Below are positions 17,050-26,500 of a stretch of DNA of 64,000 nt, piece by piece. Origin of the DNA: an uncultured Ectothiorhodospiraceae bacterium. Its GTDB lineage: Bacteria > Pseudomonadota > Gammaproteobacteria > Nitrococcales > Nitrococcaceae. The stretch spans positions 1 through 64,000 of the forward strand of contig CAJXKP010000008.1 in the NCBI GenBank assembly GCA_913055565.1, written 5' to 3'. The notes under the pieces are model-generated. The model worked only from the letters and a program-made list of their open reading frames with translations, did no database searches and was not told the DNA's origin. The translations under genes and the position numbers were made by a program. Numbering within the stretch: the first letter of the stretch is position 1; each line of letters starts with the position of its first letter.

Positions 17050-17216
17050 CCAGCAATTCTCATGTTGGCCTTCGACGTGGTCGCGTTACCCCCTGCCGAG
17101 GGCGTCTGCGGCCAGGGAAGGCCGCAGTCGAGCCTCCAGGGAAGGTTTATGGCGTCCCTCGGCAGGGGGGAACGCGAGCATGAGCCCTCCTGGGGTCACA
17201 TAAATAGAATTGCTGG
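17050..17216 (+). repeat. MITE-like nested-palindrome repeat, copy 1
   Basis: 167-bp non-coding element in the mazG-phhB gap. It is bounded by perfect 11-bp inverted ends (CCAGCAATTCT and its complement at 17206-17216). Inside, an imperfect 26-bp arm pair (17077-17102 with 17156-17181, core CCCCCTGCCGAGGG) encloses a further 8-bp hairpin CTGCGGCC/GGCCGCAG (17106-17127). A second, inverted copy lies at 21012-21179. There is no transposase, so if mobile it would be moved in trans. Long open frames crossing it are artefacts of its GC content. Confidence 0.85.
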
Positions 17217-17298
17217 GAACAATCGGGCCACCACGACAATCCCAGGGATCGACCGTTATCATGCGAGCGAATCTGTTCACCAAGCAAGGAGGGCACTC

Positions 17299-17631
17299 AT
17301 GAGCCTTACCGACAAGCAGTGCACCCCGTGTCAGGGTGGTACCGAGCCGATGGACGCTGATCAGGCCAAGGCCCATCTCGCCGAGGTGCCTGGCTGGGAG
17401 TTGACGCACGACGCAACCCGGATCCGTCGCGACTTCAAGCTCAAGGATTTCAAAGCGGCGCAGGCGCTTGTGAACACCGTGGGCGATCTCTCGGAGCAGG
17501 AGAATCATCATCCGGAGATCGCATTTGGTTACGGCCACGTGACGGTTGAGATATGGACCCACAAGATCAACGGCCTGCACGAGAATGACTTCATCCTGGC
17601 CTCGAAGATCAATGCCGCTGTAGACGACTAA
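17299..17631 (+). CDS. phhB: Pterin-4a-carbinolamine dehydratase
   Basis: 110 residues. Dehydrates 4a-hydroxytetrahydrobiopterin during pterin recycling. The active-site pattern ENHHPEIAFGYGHVTV and WTHKINGLHENDF is intact. AAGGAGGG precedes ATG 17299; the open frame extending to 16933 crosses mazG and the repeat and is not real. No phenylalanine hydroxylase gene is in the window, so its pterin-dependent partner is elsewhere or absent. Confidence 0.93.
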   Translation: MSLTDKQCTPCQGGTEPMDADQAKAHLAEVPGWELTHDATRIRRDFKLKDFKAAQALVNTVGDLSEQENHHPEIAFGYGHVTVEIWTHKINGLHENDFILASKINAAVDD

Positions 17632-17839
17632 ACACGGTGAGGAATCGCTCGATTACCTGCGCTCCCCGTGCTTAGCGGGATGCTGCATACTAGCCCGCGC
17701 CGCGGCGTGTCGCGGTAGCGGGTGTGGTACGAGCGGTGTGTTGGACCGCGGACGGCCGGTGCCCGCTACAAGGCGTGCAGCGCGCCGTTGCGGCGTGTCC
17801 GTACGCTAGCGAGGCTCTCGCCGCAGGTCCACTGTAGCC

Positions 17840-18313
17840 TTAGAGGCGCTCGTCGATGCCGCGGCGTAGGGCTATCAGATACGCCGTATTCTGGCCGAGA
17901 TCGACCAGGCCTCGGCGGGACTCGCCTTGGAACTGTAACGCGGTCTTAGCGTCGTTAACGCGGCTTAGTTGGACCTGGATGTCATCCTTAAAGCCCAGCC
18001 AGGGCGTGCGCGCAACCGCGTGAAACTTGTGGTTAGCGCTGTCGCTGGTTTTGATACGCCATCCCCGCTCACGCGCGCTCGCCAGCGCCGCCTGAAAGAC
18101 GCGATCCAGGGGGCGATAATAACTGGGCTGCTCACGCTCCGGGAAAACGCTGACGGGCGTCGTCTCAACGCGCTTAGCGCTTAGATAGGCGCTGAGCCGG
18201 TATGCCAACCCCGGATCGCGAGTCAGTGGCGCACCCGTGCGCCAGATCGCGATCGACGCGGTGGCAATTGCTACTACGAGGAGCGCTATTAGCGGCTTGA
18301 TCAGATAACGCAT
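17840..18313 (-). CDS. DUF1499 domain protein
   Basis: 157 residues. An N-terminal hydrophobic segment (residues ~8-26) serves as signal anchor, and the rest is the DUF1499 domain (RTPWLGFKDDIQVQL, QGESRRGLVDLGQN), an envelope-located family of unknown function. It lies 53 bases downstream of the SDR gene on the same strand and may share its transcript. The ~200 bases after its stop, towards phhB, hold no gene I can support. Confidence 0.85.
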   Translation of the reverse strand: MRYLIKPLIALLVVAIATASIAIWRTGAPLTRDPGLAYRLSAYLSAKRVETTPVSVFPEREQPSYYRPLDRVFQAALASARERGWRIKTSDSANHKFHAVARTPWLGFKDDIQVQLSRVNDAKTALQFQGESRRGLVDLGQNTAYLIALRRGIDERL

Positions 18314-18365
18314 GACAGGCCTCGTCGCCCGATGGGACGACGGTGGCCGCGGCGTACGCTGCGAT

Positions 18366-19076
18366 CTACCAATCGACGACCTCGCCCGCGCGTAGGAGGC
18401 AACCGTTGGGGCCGTGGTCGGACATCAGAGCGGCCTGCACGATGCTCTCTGAGGCCTCCGCCATGGCGTCCCGGTCGATAAGCCGTTCGTTGGGTGTCTC
18501 CGAGATGTCGGCATCGACGGCGTTGACGCGGACCGATCGCTGTGCAGTGGCCGCGCCGATCATGGCGGTTAGCGCATGCAACACCGCCGCGTCGAGGCGA
18601 TCGGCGGCATGATCGGGGGCCATGCGATTCAATTGTCCCGCGCCGGCCCCAACATGGACGATGCGACCCCAACCGCCTGACTCCATCAGCGGCAAGAGCT
18701 CTTGAGTCAGGCGCAACGCCCCAAAGGCGCTCGCCTCGATACGCTCGCGTAGTGTATCGAGTGCGACGTTCAAGATCCCATCGGGCGCCGCGGCCCTCTG
18801 GTTGTCGGGGTATTTGATGAGGATGTCGAGGCGCCCGAGGTTGGCCGCGAGCCACTGCCGCAACTTGAGGATGCCGTCCGAGCGCGTCATATCCAGCGGG
18901 TGAAAGCGGACGTTGAGTCCTTCGCTTTGAAGCTTATCCGCGGCCGCCTTACCCACCAGACCATCGGCGCTAGCGAGGATAACGATCACGCCACGCCCGG
19001 CCAGGCGCCGGGCTGTCTCGAACCCCAGGCCGTGGCTGCCATCGGCGATGACCGCAACACGCCCCTCATCGCTCAT
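18366..19076 (-). CDS. SDR-fold protein with lost catalytic residues
   Basis: 236 residues with an SDR-like Rossmann fold: VAVIADGSHGLGFETARRLA replaces TGxxxGIG-type binding, and the segments LDMTRS, LGRLDIL and SVRVNAV keep the SDR order. The catalytic region, however, reads GAGAGQLNRM...AADRLDAAVLHALT. By alignment to GAGQL...YRxSKxALNALT, the active tyrosine is D and the lysine is A; the catalytic serine is also gone, and the NNAG motif is IKYPDN. It is therefore probably not an oxidoreductase. Intact reading frame and normal codon use argue against a recent pseudogene. Flanked by gpmA and DUF1499 on the same strand. Confidence 0.82.
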   Translation of the reverse strand: MSDEGRVAVIADGSHGLGFETARRLAGRGVIVILASADGLVGKAAADKLQSEGLNVRFHPLDMTRSDGILKLRQWLAANLGRLDILIKYPDNQRAAAPDGILNVALDTLRERIEASAFGALRLTQELLPLMESGGWGRIVHVGAGAGQLNRMAPDHAADRLDAAVLHALTAMIGAATAQRSVRVNAVDADISETPNERLIDRDAMAEASESIVQAALMSDHGPNGCLLRAGEVVDW

Positions 19077-19124
19077 GGTTAGCCCTGCGCGTGCCGCTTC
19101 CAGCGGCCTTATCGGCCCTAATGA

Positions 19125-19823
19125 TCAGTCACGATCCTTGAGGTAATAGCTCTGCTGGACGGCGAGCTGGTCATCGAGCTCGTAGACCAGCGGCTCGCCG
19201 GTCGGGATCTCGACACTGGTGATGGCCTCATCGGAGACGCCGTCCAGGTGCTTGACCAAGGCTCGCAGGCTGTTGCCGTGCGCCGCTATCAGGATGGTCT
19301 GTTCGGATCGCAGTGCCGGCACGATGTCGGACTCCCAATAGGGCAGGACGCGCTCCAGGGTATCCTTGAGGGATTCCGTCGCCGGCAGTTGATCGGCGGT
19401 GAGGTGCGCGTAGCGCGGATCGAAGCGCGGATGACGGGGGTCTTGCTCATCTAATGCCGGCGGCGGTGTGGCGTAACTGCGGCGCCATGTGTGGACCTGC
19501 TCCTCACCGTACTCCTGAGCCGTCTCGGACTTGTCGAGGCCCGTGAGCGCGCCATAGTGGCGTTCGTTGAGGCGCCAATCCTTAGTGACGGGGATCCAAA
19601 GCTGGTCGACCCCGTCGAGTGCGATCCAGCCGGTACGGATCGCGCGGCGCAATACCGAGGTAAACATCCAGTCGAAGCGAAAGCCGTGCCGCGCGAGCCG
19701 CTCACCCGCGGTACGCGCTTCGTTGAAGCCTTGCTCGGTGAGGTCGACGTCTTTCCACCCGGTAAACCGGTTTTCCAGATTCCAAACGCTCTGCCCGTGG
19801 CGGAGGAGGACGAGCTTCTTCAT
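19125..19823 (-). CDS. gpmA: 2,3-bisphosphoglycerate-dependent phosphoglycerate mutase
   Basis: 232 residues. Interconverts 3- and 2-phosphoglycerate in glycolysis/gluconeogenesis. [12 protein letters not shown] carries the phospho-accepting histidine; [21 protein letters not shown] and [14 protein letters not shown] complete the active site. Start at 19823 puts AAAGGA at good spacing; an ATG nine bases earlier is too close to it. Upstream of the SDR and DUF1499 genes on the same strand; divergent from the CYTH gene. Confidence 0.96.
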   Translation of the reverse strand: MKKLVLLRHGQSVWNLENRFTGWKDVDLTEQGFNEARTAGERLARHGFRFDWMFTSVLRRAIRTGWIALDGVDQLWIPVTKDWRLNERHYGALTGLDKSETAQEYGEEQVHTWRRSYATPPPALDEQDPRHPRFDPRYAHLTADQLPATESLKDTLERVLPYWESDIVPALRSEQTILIAAHGNSLRALVKHLDGVSDEAITSVEIPTGEPLVYELDDQLAVQQSYYLKDRD

Positions 19824-19962
19824 CAGGGGCATCCTTTGCGATGGCTTGAGTTGCGGCCAAAGTGTATCAAATCGTCGGCCTCAACAAGCCAGCTCCGCGG
19901 GGAGGTCATCCGGGACAGGCGCCGTCATTAGCGATACCATGCCACTTTTTTGGAGTGAGCGC

Positions 19963-20454
19963 ATGGGCACCGAGATCGAGCGTAAATACCTAGTGGCCGA
20001 CGAGGGTTGGCGCGCTCTGGCGGAACCGGGTCAGCGAGTGAAACAGGGCTACCTAGCGGGTAGTGAGCGTTGCAGTGCCCGGGTACGCATGGCTGGGCAG
20101 CATGCCAGCCTTAATTTCAAGGGGATGACCCTCGCTGTCACAAGGCGCGAATATGAATACCAGATACCGCTGACCGATGCCGAAGAGATGCTCGACCATC
20201 TGTGTTCGGGGCCGCTCATTGAGAAGGTACGCTATCGGGTTCCCTATCAGGATCACGTCTGGGAGATCGATTGCTTCGAGGGCGACAATGCCGGGCTGGT
20301 GGTGGCCGAAATAGAGCTGGGTGCATCGGACGAACATTTCGCTATCCCGGACTGGATCGGTCGCGAGGTCTCCGATAAGGCCCGGTATTACAATGTTTGT
20401 CTTATCGAGCACCCCTACTGCGATTGGAGCGATGCGGAACGTGCCGGCGACTGA
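19963..20454 (+). CDS. CYTH-domain (triphosphate tunnel) protein
   Basis: 163 residues. It begins GTEIERKYLV, the ExExK signature of CYTH/triphosphate-tunnel enzymes, followed by alternating charged strands (CSARVRM, WEIDCFEGDNAGLVVAEIELG) that line the tunnel. Bacterial single-domain members are usually inorganic triphosphatases. TGGAG precedes ATG 19963; the upstream frame to 19567 overlaps gpmA antisense and is discarded. Its last 23 bases overlap the start of the next gene. Confidence 0.9.
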   Translation: MGTEIERKYLVADEGWRALAEPGQRVKQGYLAGSERCSARVRMAGQHASLNFKGMTLAVTRREYEYQIPLTDAEEMLDHLCSGPLIEKVRYRVPYQDHVWEIDCFEGDNAGLVVAEIELGASDEHFAIPDWIGREVSDKARYYNVCLIEHPYCDWSDAERAGD

Positions 20455-20944
20455 TGCGGCGTGGCTACACGTCGACGTGGCTGATCAGGAACTGCTGGTC
20501 CGCGCCAACGACGCGGCCGGGACGGTACTCAGTCGTTTCCCCGTAGCGACGGGCCGTAATGGCGTTGGCGAACTGGATGGTAGTGGCTGTACGCCCCGTG
20601 GCTGGCACAAGATCAGGGCAATGATCGGCGACGACGCCCCGCCGGGGACGGTGTTCGTGGCGCGCCGCCCGACCGGCGAGATCTACTCACCGGCGCTGGG
20701 CGAGGCCTGTCCCGGCCGGGATTGGATCCTATCGCGCATCATGTGGCTATCGGGCCTCGAGCCGGGTCGCAATCGATTGGGACAACGGGACACCATGCGT
20801 CGCTTTATCTATATCCACGGCGGACCGGACGAACGGCCCGTCGGCCAGCCCGGTTCACGCGGTTGTGTGCGCATGCGCAATGCCGATGTCATCGCCCTAT
20901 ACGAGCAGGTTCAGCCGGGGACGCGGGTGCTGATCGACGGTTGA
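20432..20944 (+). CDS. L,D-transpeptidase-fold protein without signal peptide
   Basis: 170 residues, almost entirely a YkuD domain: FIYIHGGPDERPVG and SRGCVRMRNADV give the catalytic histidine and cysteine. No signal peptide or membrane segment is present at the N-terminus (MRNVPATDAAWLHVDV), and no better upstream start exists because the gene begins inside the CYTH gene with TGGAG five bases before ATG 20432. It would therefore stay in the cytoplasm, unusual for a peptidoglycan crosslinking fold. Coupled to the CYTH protein. Confidence 0.88.
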   Translation: MRNVPATDAAWLHVDVADQELLVRANDAAGTVLSRFPVATGRNGVGELDGSGCTPRGWHKIRAMIGDDAPPGTVFVARRPTGEIYSPALGEACPGRDWILSRIMWLSGLEPGRNRLGQRDTMRRFIYIHGGPDERPVGQPGSRGCVRMRNADVIALYEQVQPGTRVLIDG

Positions 20945-21011
20945 TGACGGCGTTTAAGCCGTGTTGTAGGCCAGCGCGGAGGGGGTGGCCTGGCCAGGCG
21001 GCTGATGCTGA

Positions 21012-21179
21012 GCAGCCACTTTTAATATGTGATCCCGAGGGAGGACGTGTGGTCGCGTCACCCCCTGCCGAGGGACGCCATGGACCTTCCCTGGAGGCTC
21101 GACCGCGGCCTTGCCTGGCCGCAGACGCCCTCGGCTGGGGATGACGCGACCACGTCGAAGGCCAACATGGGAATTGCGG
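21012..21179 (-). repeat. MITE-like nested-palindrome repeat, copy 2 (inverted)
   Basis: 168-bp reverse-orientation copy of the element at 17050-17216; the complements align end to end with scattered substitutions. Here the internal arms are nearly perfect: 21049-21074 pairs with 21128-21153 (GTGGTCGCGTCA is exact, 24 of 26 positions overall), enclosing a degenerate copy of the 8-bp inner hairpin. The outer ends have diverged (GCAGCCACTTT against AATTGCGG). The rest of the 380-base gap between the transpeptidase and hpt shows no gene. Confidence 0.85.
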
Positions 21180-21323
21180 AACGCTGAGGCTATGCCTGGC
21201 TGGGACGGCCTTCGGCGCCTATACTAGCGCGTCTCGGAGGCAATCGACCGGCGAGCAACGGGATGGCTGGGCCATCGCTGCCTCGCTCGGGCGGGCTCGC
21301 GACGGCGACGACGGGGGTATTGC

Positions 21324-21905
21324 ATGCTGGCGACAGAGCCGATCACGGAGACGCATCTGCGTGCGGTGCTTGATAACGCCGAGATCATTCATGACAGTGC
21401 GGCGGTCGCCGAGGCCTTGGATACCATGGCGAGCTCGATTAGCGCTGCCTACGCTGGTACCCAACCGCTTTTCCTCGGCGTAATGACCGGTGCGATTGTG
21501 CCGCTTGGCAGGCTATTGCCGCGGCTCGAGTTCGCGCTAGAACTGGATTACATCCATGCCACGCGTTATCACGGATCCACCACCGGGCGGGATCTGCTCT
21601 GGTTGGCTCGGCCGCAAACACCGCTGAAGGGCCGCCACGTCGTGGTGGTCGACGATATCCTGGATGAGGGGACCACGCTGGCCGGCATCCTCCAGGAGTG
21701 TCGCGATCAGGGGGCGGCTTCAGTGGCGACGGCCGTTCTGGTGGATAAGCGCCATGAACGCCGCATGCCGGGCCTCGAGGCCGAATTCGTCGGCCTCGAG
21801 GTTCCCGATCGGTATGTCTTCGGCGCTGGTATGGACTATCGTGGCTACTTTCGCAATGTTGCCGGCATTTACGCCATTGCCGAGGCCTTCCTGGATGAGT
21901 CGTAG
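21324..21905 (+). CDS. hpt: Hypoxanthine-guanine phosphoribosyltransferase
   Basis: 193 residues. Transfers phosphoribosyl from PRPP to hypoxanthine or guanine. The PRPP motif VVVVDDILDEGTTL is intact, preceded by the flexible-loop segment ATRYHGSTTGRD and followed by the base-recognition VDKRHERR. The preceding TIR-like repeat is about 145 bases upstream. The next gene makes hypoxanthine, so the two form a salvage pair. Confidence 0.93.
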   Translation: MLATEPITETHLRAVLDNAEIIHDSAAVAEALDTMASSISAAYAGTQPLFLGVMTGAIVPLGRLLPRLEFALELDYIHATRYHGSTTGRDLLWLARPQTPLKGRHVVVVDDILDEGTTLAGILQECRDQGAASVATAVLVDKRHERRMPGLEAEFVGLEVPDRYVFGAGMDYRGYFRNVAGIYAIAEAFLDES

Positions 21906-21974
21906 TAAGGCGGCGACGTGCCGGTCGCCGTGTCTCGAATCGGCTCCTTATTCGTTGGCGACTGAGGAGAAGGC

Positions 21975-22706
21975 ATGACCCTGGCCATTATTGGCGGAAC
22001 GGGATTAACGTCCCTTGCAGGTTTAGAAATCGCGCGGCGCGAGATGGTCCACACGCCCTATGGGGAGCCCTCGGCCCCCGTGACACATGGCGATCTGCAT
22101 GGCCGGCGAGTGATCTTCCTCGCGCGGCATGGTTATGGCCATACGATTCCGCCGCATCGTGTCAATTTCCGGGCCAATCTCTGGGCGCTCAAGCATGTGG
22201 GCGCGGAGCAGCTGGTGGCGGTAGCGGCCGTGGGGTCCATCGACGATGCATTCAAGCCAGGGGATCTGGCTTTCCCCGATCAGATCATCGATTACACAGC
22301 GGGTCGGGAGCACACCTATTTCGACGAGGACGTGAATCACATCGATTTTACGTATCCCTACGATCCGAAGCTGCGCCAACGCATGGTGGCCGCAGCCGAG
22401 GAGGCCAACGTTGGCTATGTAGCTGGCGGCTGTTACGCAGCCACGCAGGGCCCTCGCCTCGAGACAGCCGCTGAGATCAAGCGGTTGGCCCGTGACGGGT
22501 CCACGATGGTGGGTATGACAGGCATGCCGGAAGCGGCCCTGGCGCGTGAGCTCAATCTCGCCTACGCCACCTGCGCGGTGTGCGCTAACTGGGCCGCCGG
22601 GCTGCACGGCCAGGAAACTGTGGCGATGAACGACATCGAGGCCAATCTCAACCAGGGCATGGCGCAGGTGCGCTCATTGCTCGGTGCGTTCATCCCGCGG
22701 CTCTAA
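21975..22706 (+). CDS. S-methyl-5'-thioinosine phosphorylase
   Basis: 243 residues of the MTAP/PNP family. IIGGTGLTSL (phosphate loop), ARHGYGHTIPPHRVNFRAN and the C-terminal NWAAGL context match the Pseudomonas methylthioinosine phosphorylase type. Base-site residues in VGMTGMPEAALA agree with a 6-oxopurine preference; this is family knowledge, not shown directly. It would release hypoxanthine, which the upstream hpt product converts to IMP. 69 bases separate the two genes; AGGAG precedes the ATG. Confidence 0.85.
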   Translation: MTLAIIGGTGLTSLAGLEIARREMVHTPYGEPSAPVTHGDLHGRRVIFLARHGYGHTIPPHRVNFRANLWALKHVGAEQLVAVAAVGSIDDAFKPGDLAFPDQIIDYTAGREHTYFDEDVNHIDFTYPYDPKLRQRMVAAAEEANVGYVAGGCYAATQGPRLETAAEIKRLARDGSTMVGMTGMPEAALARELNLAYATCAVCANWAAGLHGQETVAMNDIEANLNQGMAQVRSLLGAFIPRL

Positions 22707-22728
22707 GCCGCAAGCCGATGGTGCGGTC

Positions 22729-23556
22729 TTACTGGCCGGCGGGGAGGGCCGCGGCGCCCTCCGGCCGATCGATGGGCCGTATGATGGTAACCATGCCTAG
22801 TGCCGGGTGATCCAAATAGTGGATCTCGTCACTACGCAGGCGGCGCTCTTGGCGGAAGGCATAGGAATGGGGCGCCGCCGTCAGGTCCCCCGTTTTACTG
22901 CTGGGCTCGGCCTTTTCTGTGTTCCCCCGGGGCCAGCCGTCAGGCGCAAAACGCAAGTCCATTTCAAGGTGCAGATAACGCTCGCGGTAGGCGCGGATGG
23001 TGCCGAATAGCTGTGTCCGGTCGGGCACTTGCGCGAACGGATTACTGGCGCGCTTGGCGTACGCGCTGAGGCGTTCGTCGCTGAGCGCGAGCGAGTCGGC
23101 CCCGAGTGGCTTGCTGTCTGCCGCCTGCTCGGCGGCTTCGTCGCGAAGTCGGGCTGCCGTCGGCGGGTCCCAGCCCGCTGGTAGGGCAACCGCGGGTGCG
23201 AGGTCCTTGGCCAAGCCAGGCTGGCGCCAGGCGATATGCGCTAAGACCTGATAGCCGCTGGTGCCAGCGAGCTCGCGACGGATGCCGTTGAGCTTGCGGG
23301 CTTCGTCCGCCAGCGCGCTAAACCCTGGTGATTCCCCGATGGAGCCAACGGAAACCAGGCGCTGTTCCACGGTCGGTAGGCTGGGGTCTCGCGACCAGCG
23401 TTCACCGTCCTCGCTGCCCGCGCCCCGCTGATCGAACAGCACGACTTCGACCGCATACCACTGAACCGAGTCTTGCCCTTTCTCGGCGGGTGCCCATGTC
23501 GGCAACAGCACGGCGGTGGCCACAAGGAACCAGCCAGCATAGCCAAGGTTGCGCAT
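22729..23556 (-). CDS. csiV: CsiV-family periplasmic protein
   Basis: 275 residues with a Sec signal (hydrophobic core ~8-22, ending PAE). The C-terminal strand-rich region (YLHLEMDLRF, YAFRQERRLRSDEIHYLD, GMVTIIRP) and the N-terminal WYAVEVVLFDQ match CsiV, first described as a peptidoglycan-binding activator of LpoA. Its ATG overlaps the mfd stop (TGATG), the usual gammaproteobacterial arrangement. Convergent with the phosphorylase gene. Confidence 0.9.
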   Translation of the reverse strand: MRNLGYAGWFLVATAVLLPTWAPAEKGQDSVQWYAVEVVLFDQRGAGSEDGERWSRDPSLPTVEQRLVSVGSIGESPGFSALADEARKLNGIRRELAGTSGYQVLAHIAWRQPGLAKDLAPAVALPAGWDPPTAARLRDEAAEQAADSKPLGADSLALSDERLSAYAKRASNPFAQVPDRTQLFGTIRAYRERYLHLEMDLRFAPDGWPRGNTEKAEPSSKTGDLTAAPHSYAFRQERRLRSDEIHYLDHPALGMVTIIRPIDRPEGAAALPAGQ

Positions 23557-26500
23557 CAGGCCGCCTCGCGGTTTTCGAGTACTTGTAAAAGGCCGCTAAC
23601 GCCACGGATACGCTCGTCCGGATCATCGGTGGCCAGCTGGAAACGCAATCGCTTCTCGCCATCGAGGCGATAGCTGTTCGGGTGATTCTGCACGAGACTG
23701 ACCAGGGCGCCGGTATCCACGGCCGGTGCGTCGGTGAAGTCCATCATGCCACCCCTCGGGCCGGCCTCGATACGCTGGATGCCGAGCCGATGCGCCCAGA
23801 GCTTGAGCTCGGTAACGCGGAAGAGGTTCTGCGCTGGCTCCGGGAGGCGACCGAACCGGTCCACCATCTCGACCTGGAGCTCGTGGAGGCTCGCTTCGCT
23901 GTCGGCGTTGGCAACCCGCTTGTATTGCACGAGCCGTGTATGGACGTCAGGTAGGTAGTCCTCGGGCAACAGGGCCGGGATGTGCAGATCGACTTCGGTG
24001 CCGTGTCGCAGCGGCTGCTCCAGCGATGGCTCGTTACCCGAGCGCAGATCCTCCACGGCTCGGTCGAGGAGGTCGGTATACAGCGAGAAACCGACCTCCT
24101 GGATCTGGCCGCTTTGCCCCTCGCCCAGGAGCTCACCAGCGCCGCGGATCTCGAGATCGTGGCTGGCGAGGGCAAAACCGATACCGAGATCCTCGAGTGA
24201 CGATATGGCGTCAAGTCGTTTGACGGCATCACCGGTCATGGAGCGCCGTGGCGGCGCGAGGAGATAGGCGTAGGCGCGATGATGGGAGCGCCCGACGCGA
24301 CCGCGTAGCTGGTGCAGCTGGGCCAGGCCGAAACGGTCGGCGCGATTGATCACGATGGTATTGGCGCTGGGGACGTCGATACCGCTCTCGATGATCGTGC
24401 TGCAAACGAGCACATTAAATCGCTGGTGGTAGAAGTCGAGCATAACGCGCTCGAGCTCGCGTTCACGCATCCGACCGTGGGCGATGCGTATCCGTGCCTC
24501 CGGGACCAGTTCCTCCAGCTCACGGGCGATGCGGTCGATGCTGTCCAGGTCGTTGTGGAGGAAATAGACCTGGCCACCGCGGTGTAGCTCACGCTGCAGG
24601 GCCTCCTGGATGAGGCCCTCGTTCCACTCGTTGACGAAGGTCTTGACGGCCAGGCGCCGCGCGGGTGGTGTCGCGATGATGGACAGGTCACGAATGGCGG
24701 CCAGGGACATGTTCAACGTCCGCGGTATGGGCGTCGCGGTTAGCGTCAGGATATCCAGATTAGCGCGCAGCGACTTGAGCTTTTCTTTTTGGCGTACGCC
24801 GAAGCGGTGTTCCTCGTCGACGATGAGCAGCCCAAGGTTTTGGAACTCGACGTTATTCTGTAAAAGCTTATGGGTGCCGATGACGATATCGACATCGCCC
24901 GCGGCGAGGTCGGCGAGCACCGCGTTCTGCTCCTTGGTTGAGCGAAAACGCGACAGCAGTTCGACGCGCACGGGCCAGTCCGCGAATCGGTCGCAGAAGT
25001 TCTGATAATGCTGCTGCGCCAACAGCGTGGTCGGCACCAGGACGGCTACCTGATGGCCGCTCTGGACCCCTACGAAGGCGCCCCGCATCGCGACCTCGGT
25101 CTTACCAAAGCCGACATCGCCGCAGATAACCCGGTCCATGGGCTGCTCCGAGCGCAGGTCCTGGACGACCGCATCGATGGCCTGTTGCTGGTCGGGCGTC
25201 TCCTCGAATGGGAACTGCGCGGCGAAACGCTGATACTCGTCCTCGGGCAGCTCGTGGGCGTGGCCCTTTTGGGCTGCCCGTCGGGCGTAGATATCGAGTA
25301 GTTCCGCGGCCACATCGCGCGCCTTCTCGGCGGCCTTGCGTTTGGCGCGCTCCCATTGCTCGCCGCCGAGGCGATGGAGTGGCGCGTTGTCGCTATCCAT
25401 GCCGGTATAGCGGCTGACCAGATTGAGCGAGCTCACCGGGACATAGAGGCGGTCGCCGCCGGCGTACTCGATGGTCAGGAATTCCGTGGTCATGTCACCG
25501 ACGACCAGTGATTCCAATCCCTTATAACGGCCGACACCGTGATCCTCATGGACCACCGGTGCGTCGATGCTCAGGTCGGTGAGGTCGCGGATAATGGCGT
25601 CGGGGTCGCGCTCGCGCTGTTGTTGGCGACGGCGTTGAGTGGGGCGTTCCGCGAATAGGGCGTCCTCGGGCACGATCGCCAACCCGTTATCGGGCAGGAC
25701 GAAACCTGTTTCCAGCGGGGCGATCGTAATAGCGCTAGCGCTATCTTCCGTGAGGAATTCCTGCCAGCTCTCGACGCGCTTGGGGCGATGGCCTAACGTC
25801 TTGAGCCGCTCCAGGAGGGATTCGCGACGCCCAGCGGTCTCGGCGATGAAGAGTACGCGCCCGCTGTAGTCGTCCAGCCACCGGGCGAGCGCCGACAGCG
25901 GGTTGTCGGCCTGGGGTTGGCCGCGGAGGTCGGGCAGCGGCTTGGCAGGGAATACCTGATCGCGCGCGCGACCCGGCGCGTCGTCGGTGTGATGGAGCGC
26001 GACTTGGGGGTGATGGTTGAACCAGGCGCGGACCTCGTCCGGGGGCAGGAACAGTTGGTCAGGCGCCAGGAGTGGGCGCTCCCGGTCGTGGCGGCGCTGC
26101 TCGTAACGCTCGTTGATCTGGTGCCAGTCGGTATCGAGCTGCTCGTCGATGTCACCGACGCGAAAGATACGCCCACCCGCGGGCAGGTAATCGAATAGTG
26201 TCGCAGTGTGCTCGAAGAAGAGCGGCAGGTAGTACTCGATGCCGCTCGGCCAGCGACGCTCACTGATCTCGTAATAGACCAGGCTGTCGCCGGGGTCGCC
26301 CTCGAAGGTCGCGCGGAAATTACGTCGAAAAACACGGATACCTTCTTCATCCGTCGGGAATTCGCGAGCGGGAAGCAACTCGATGGACGGGACACGCTCG
26401 CCGCTGCGTTGGCTCTCCGGTTCGAATAGGCGCAGGGTATCGATCTCGTCATCGAAAAGGTCGATACGGATAGGTTGGTCCGAGCCCATCGGAAACAGGT

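Noticed and set aside
16933-17298. N-terminal extension of the phhB frame
   Set aside because: It overlaps mazG and translates the repeat element; phhB has a proper RBS and start at 17299.
21064-21144. Peptide-like translation ...SPPAEGRHGPSLEARP... in the repeat
   Set aside because: The same string appears from both copies in opposite contexts because the DNA is repeated and palindromic; no start signal.
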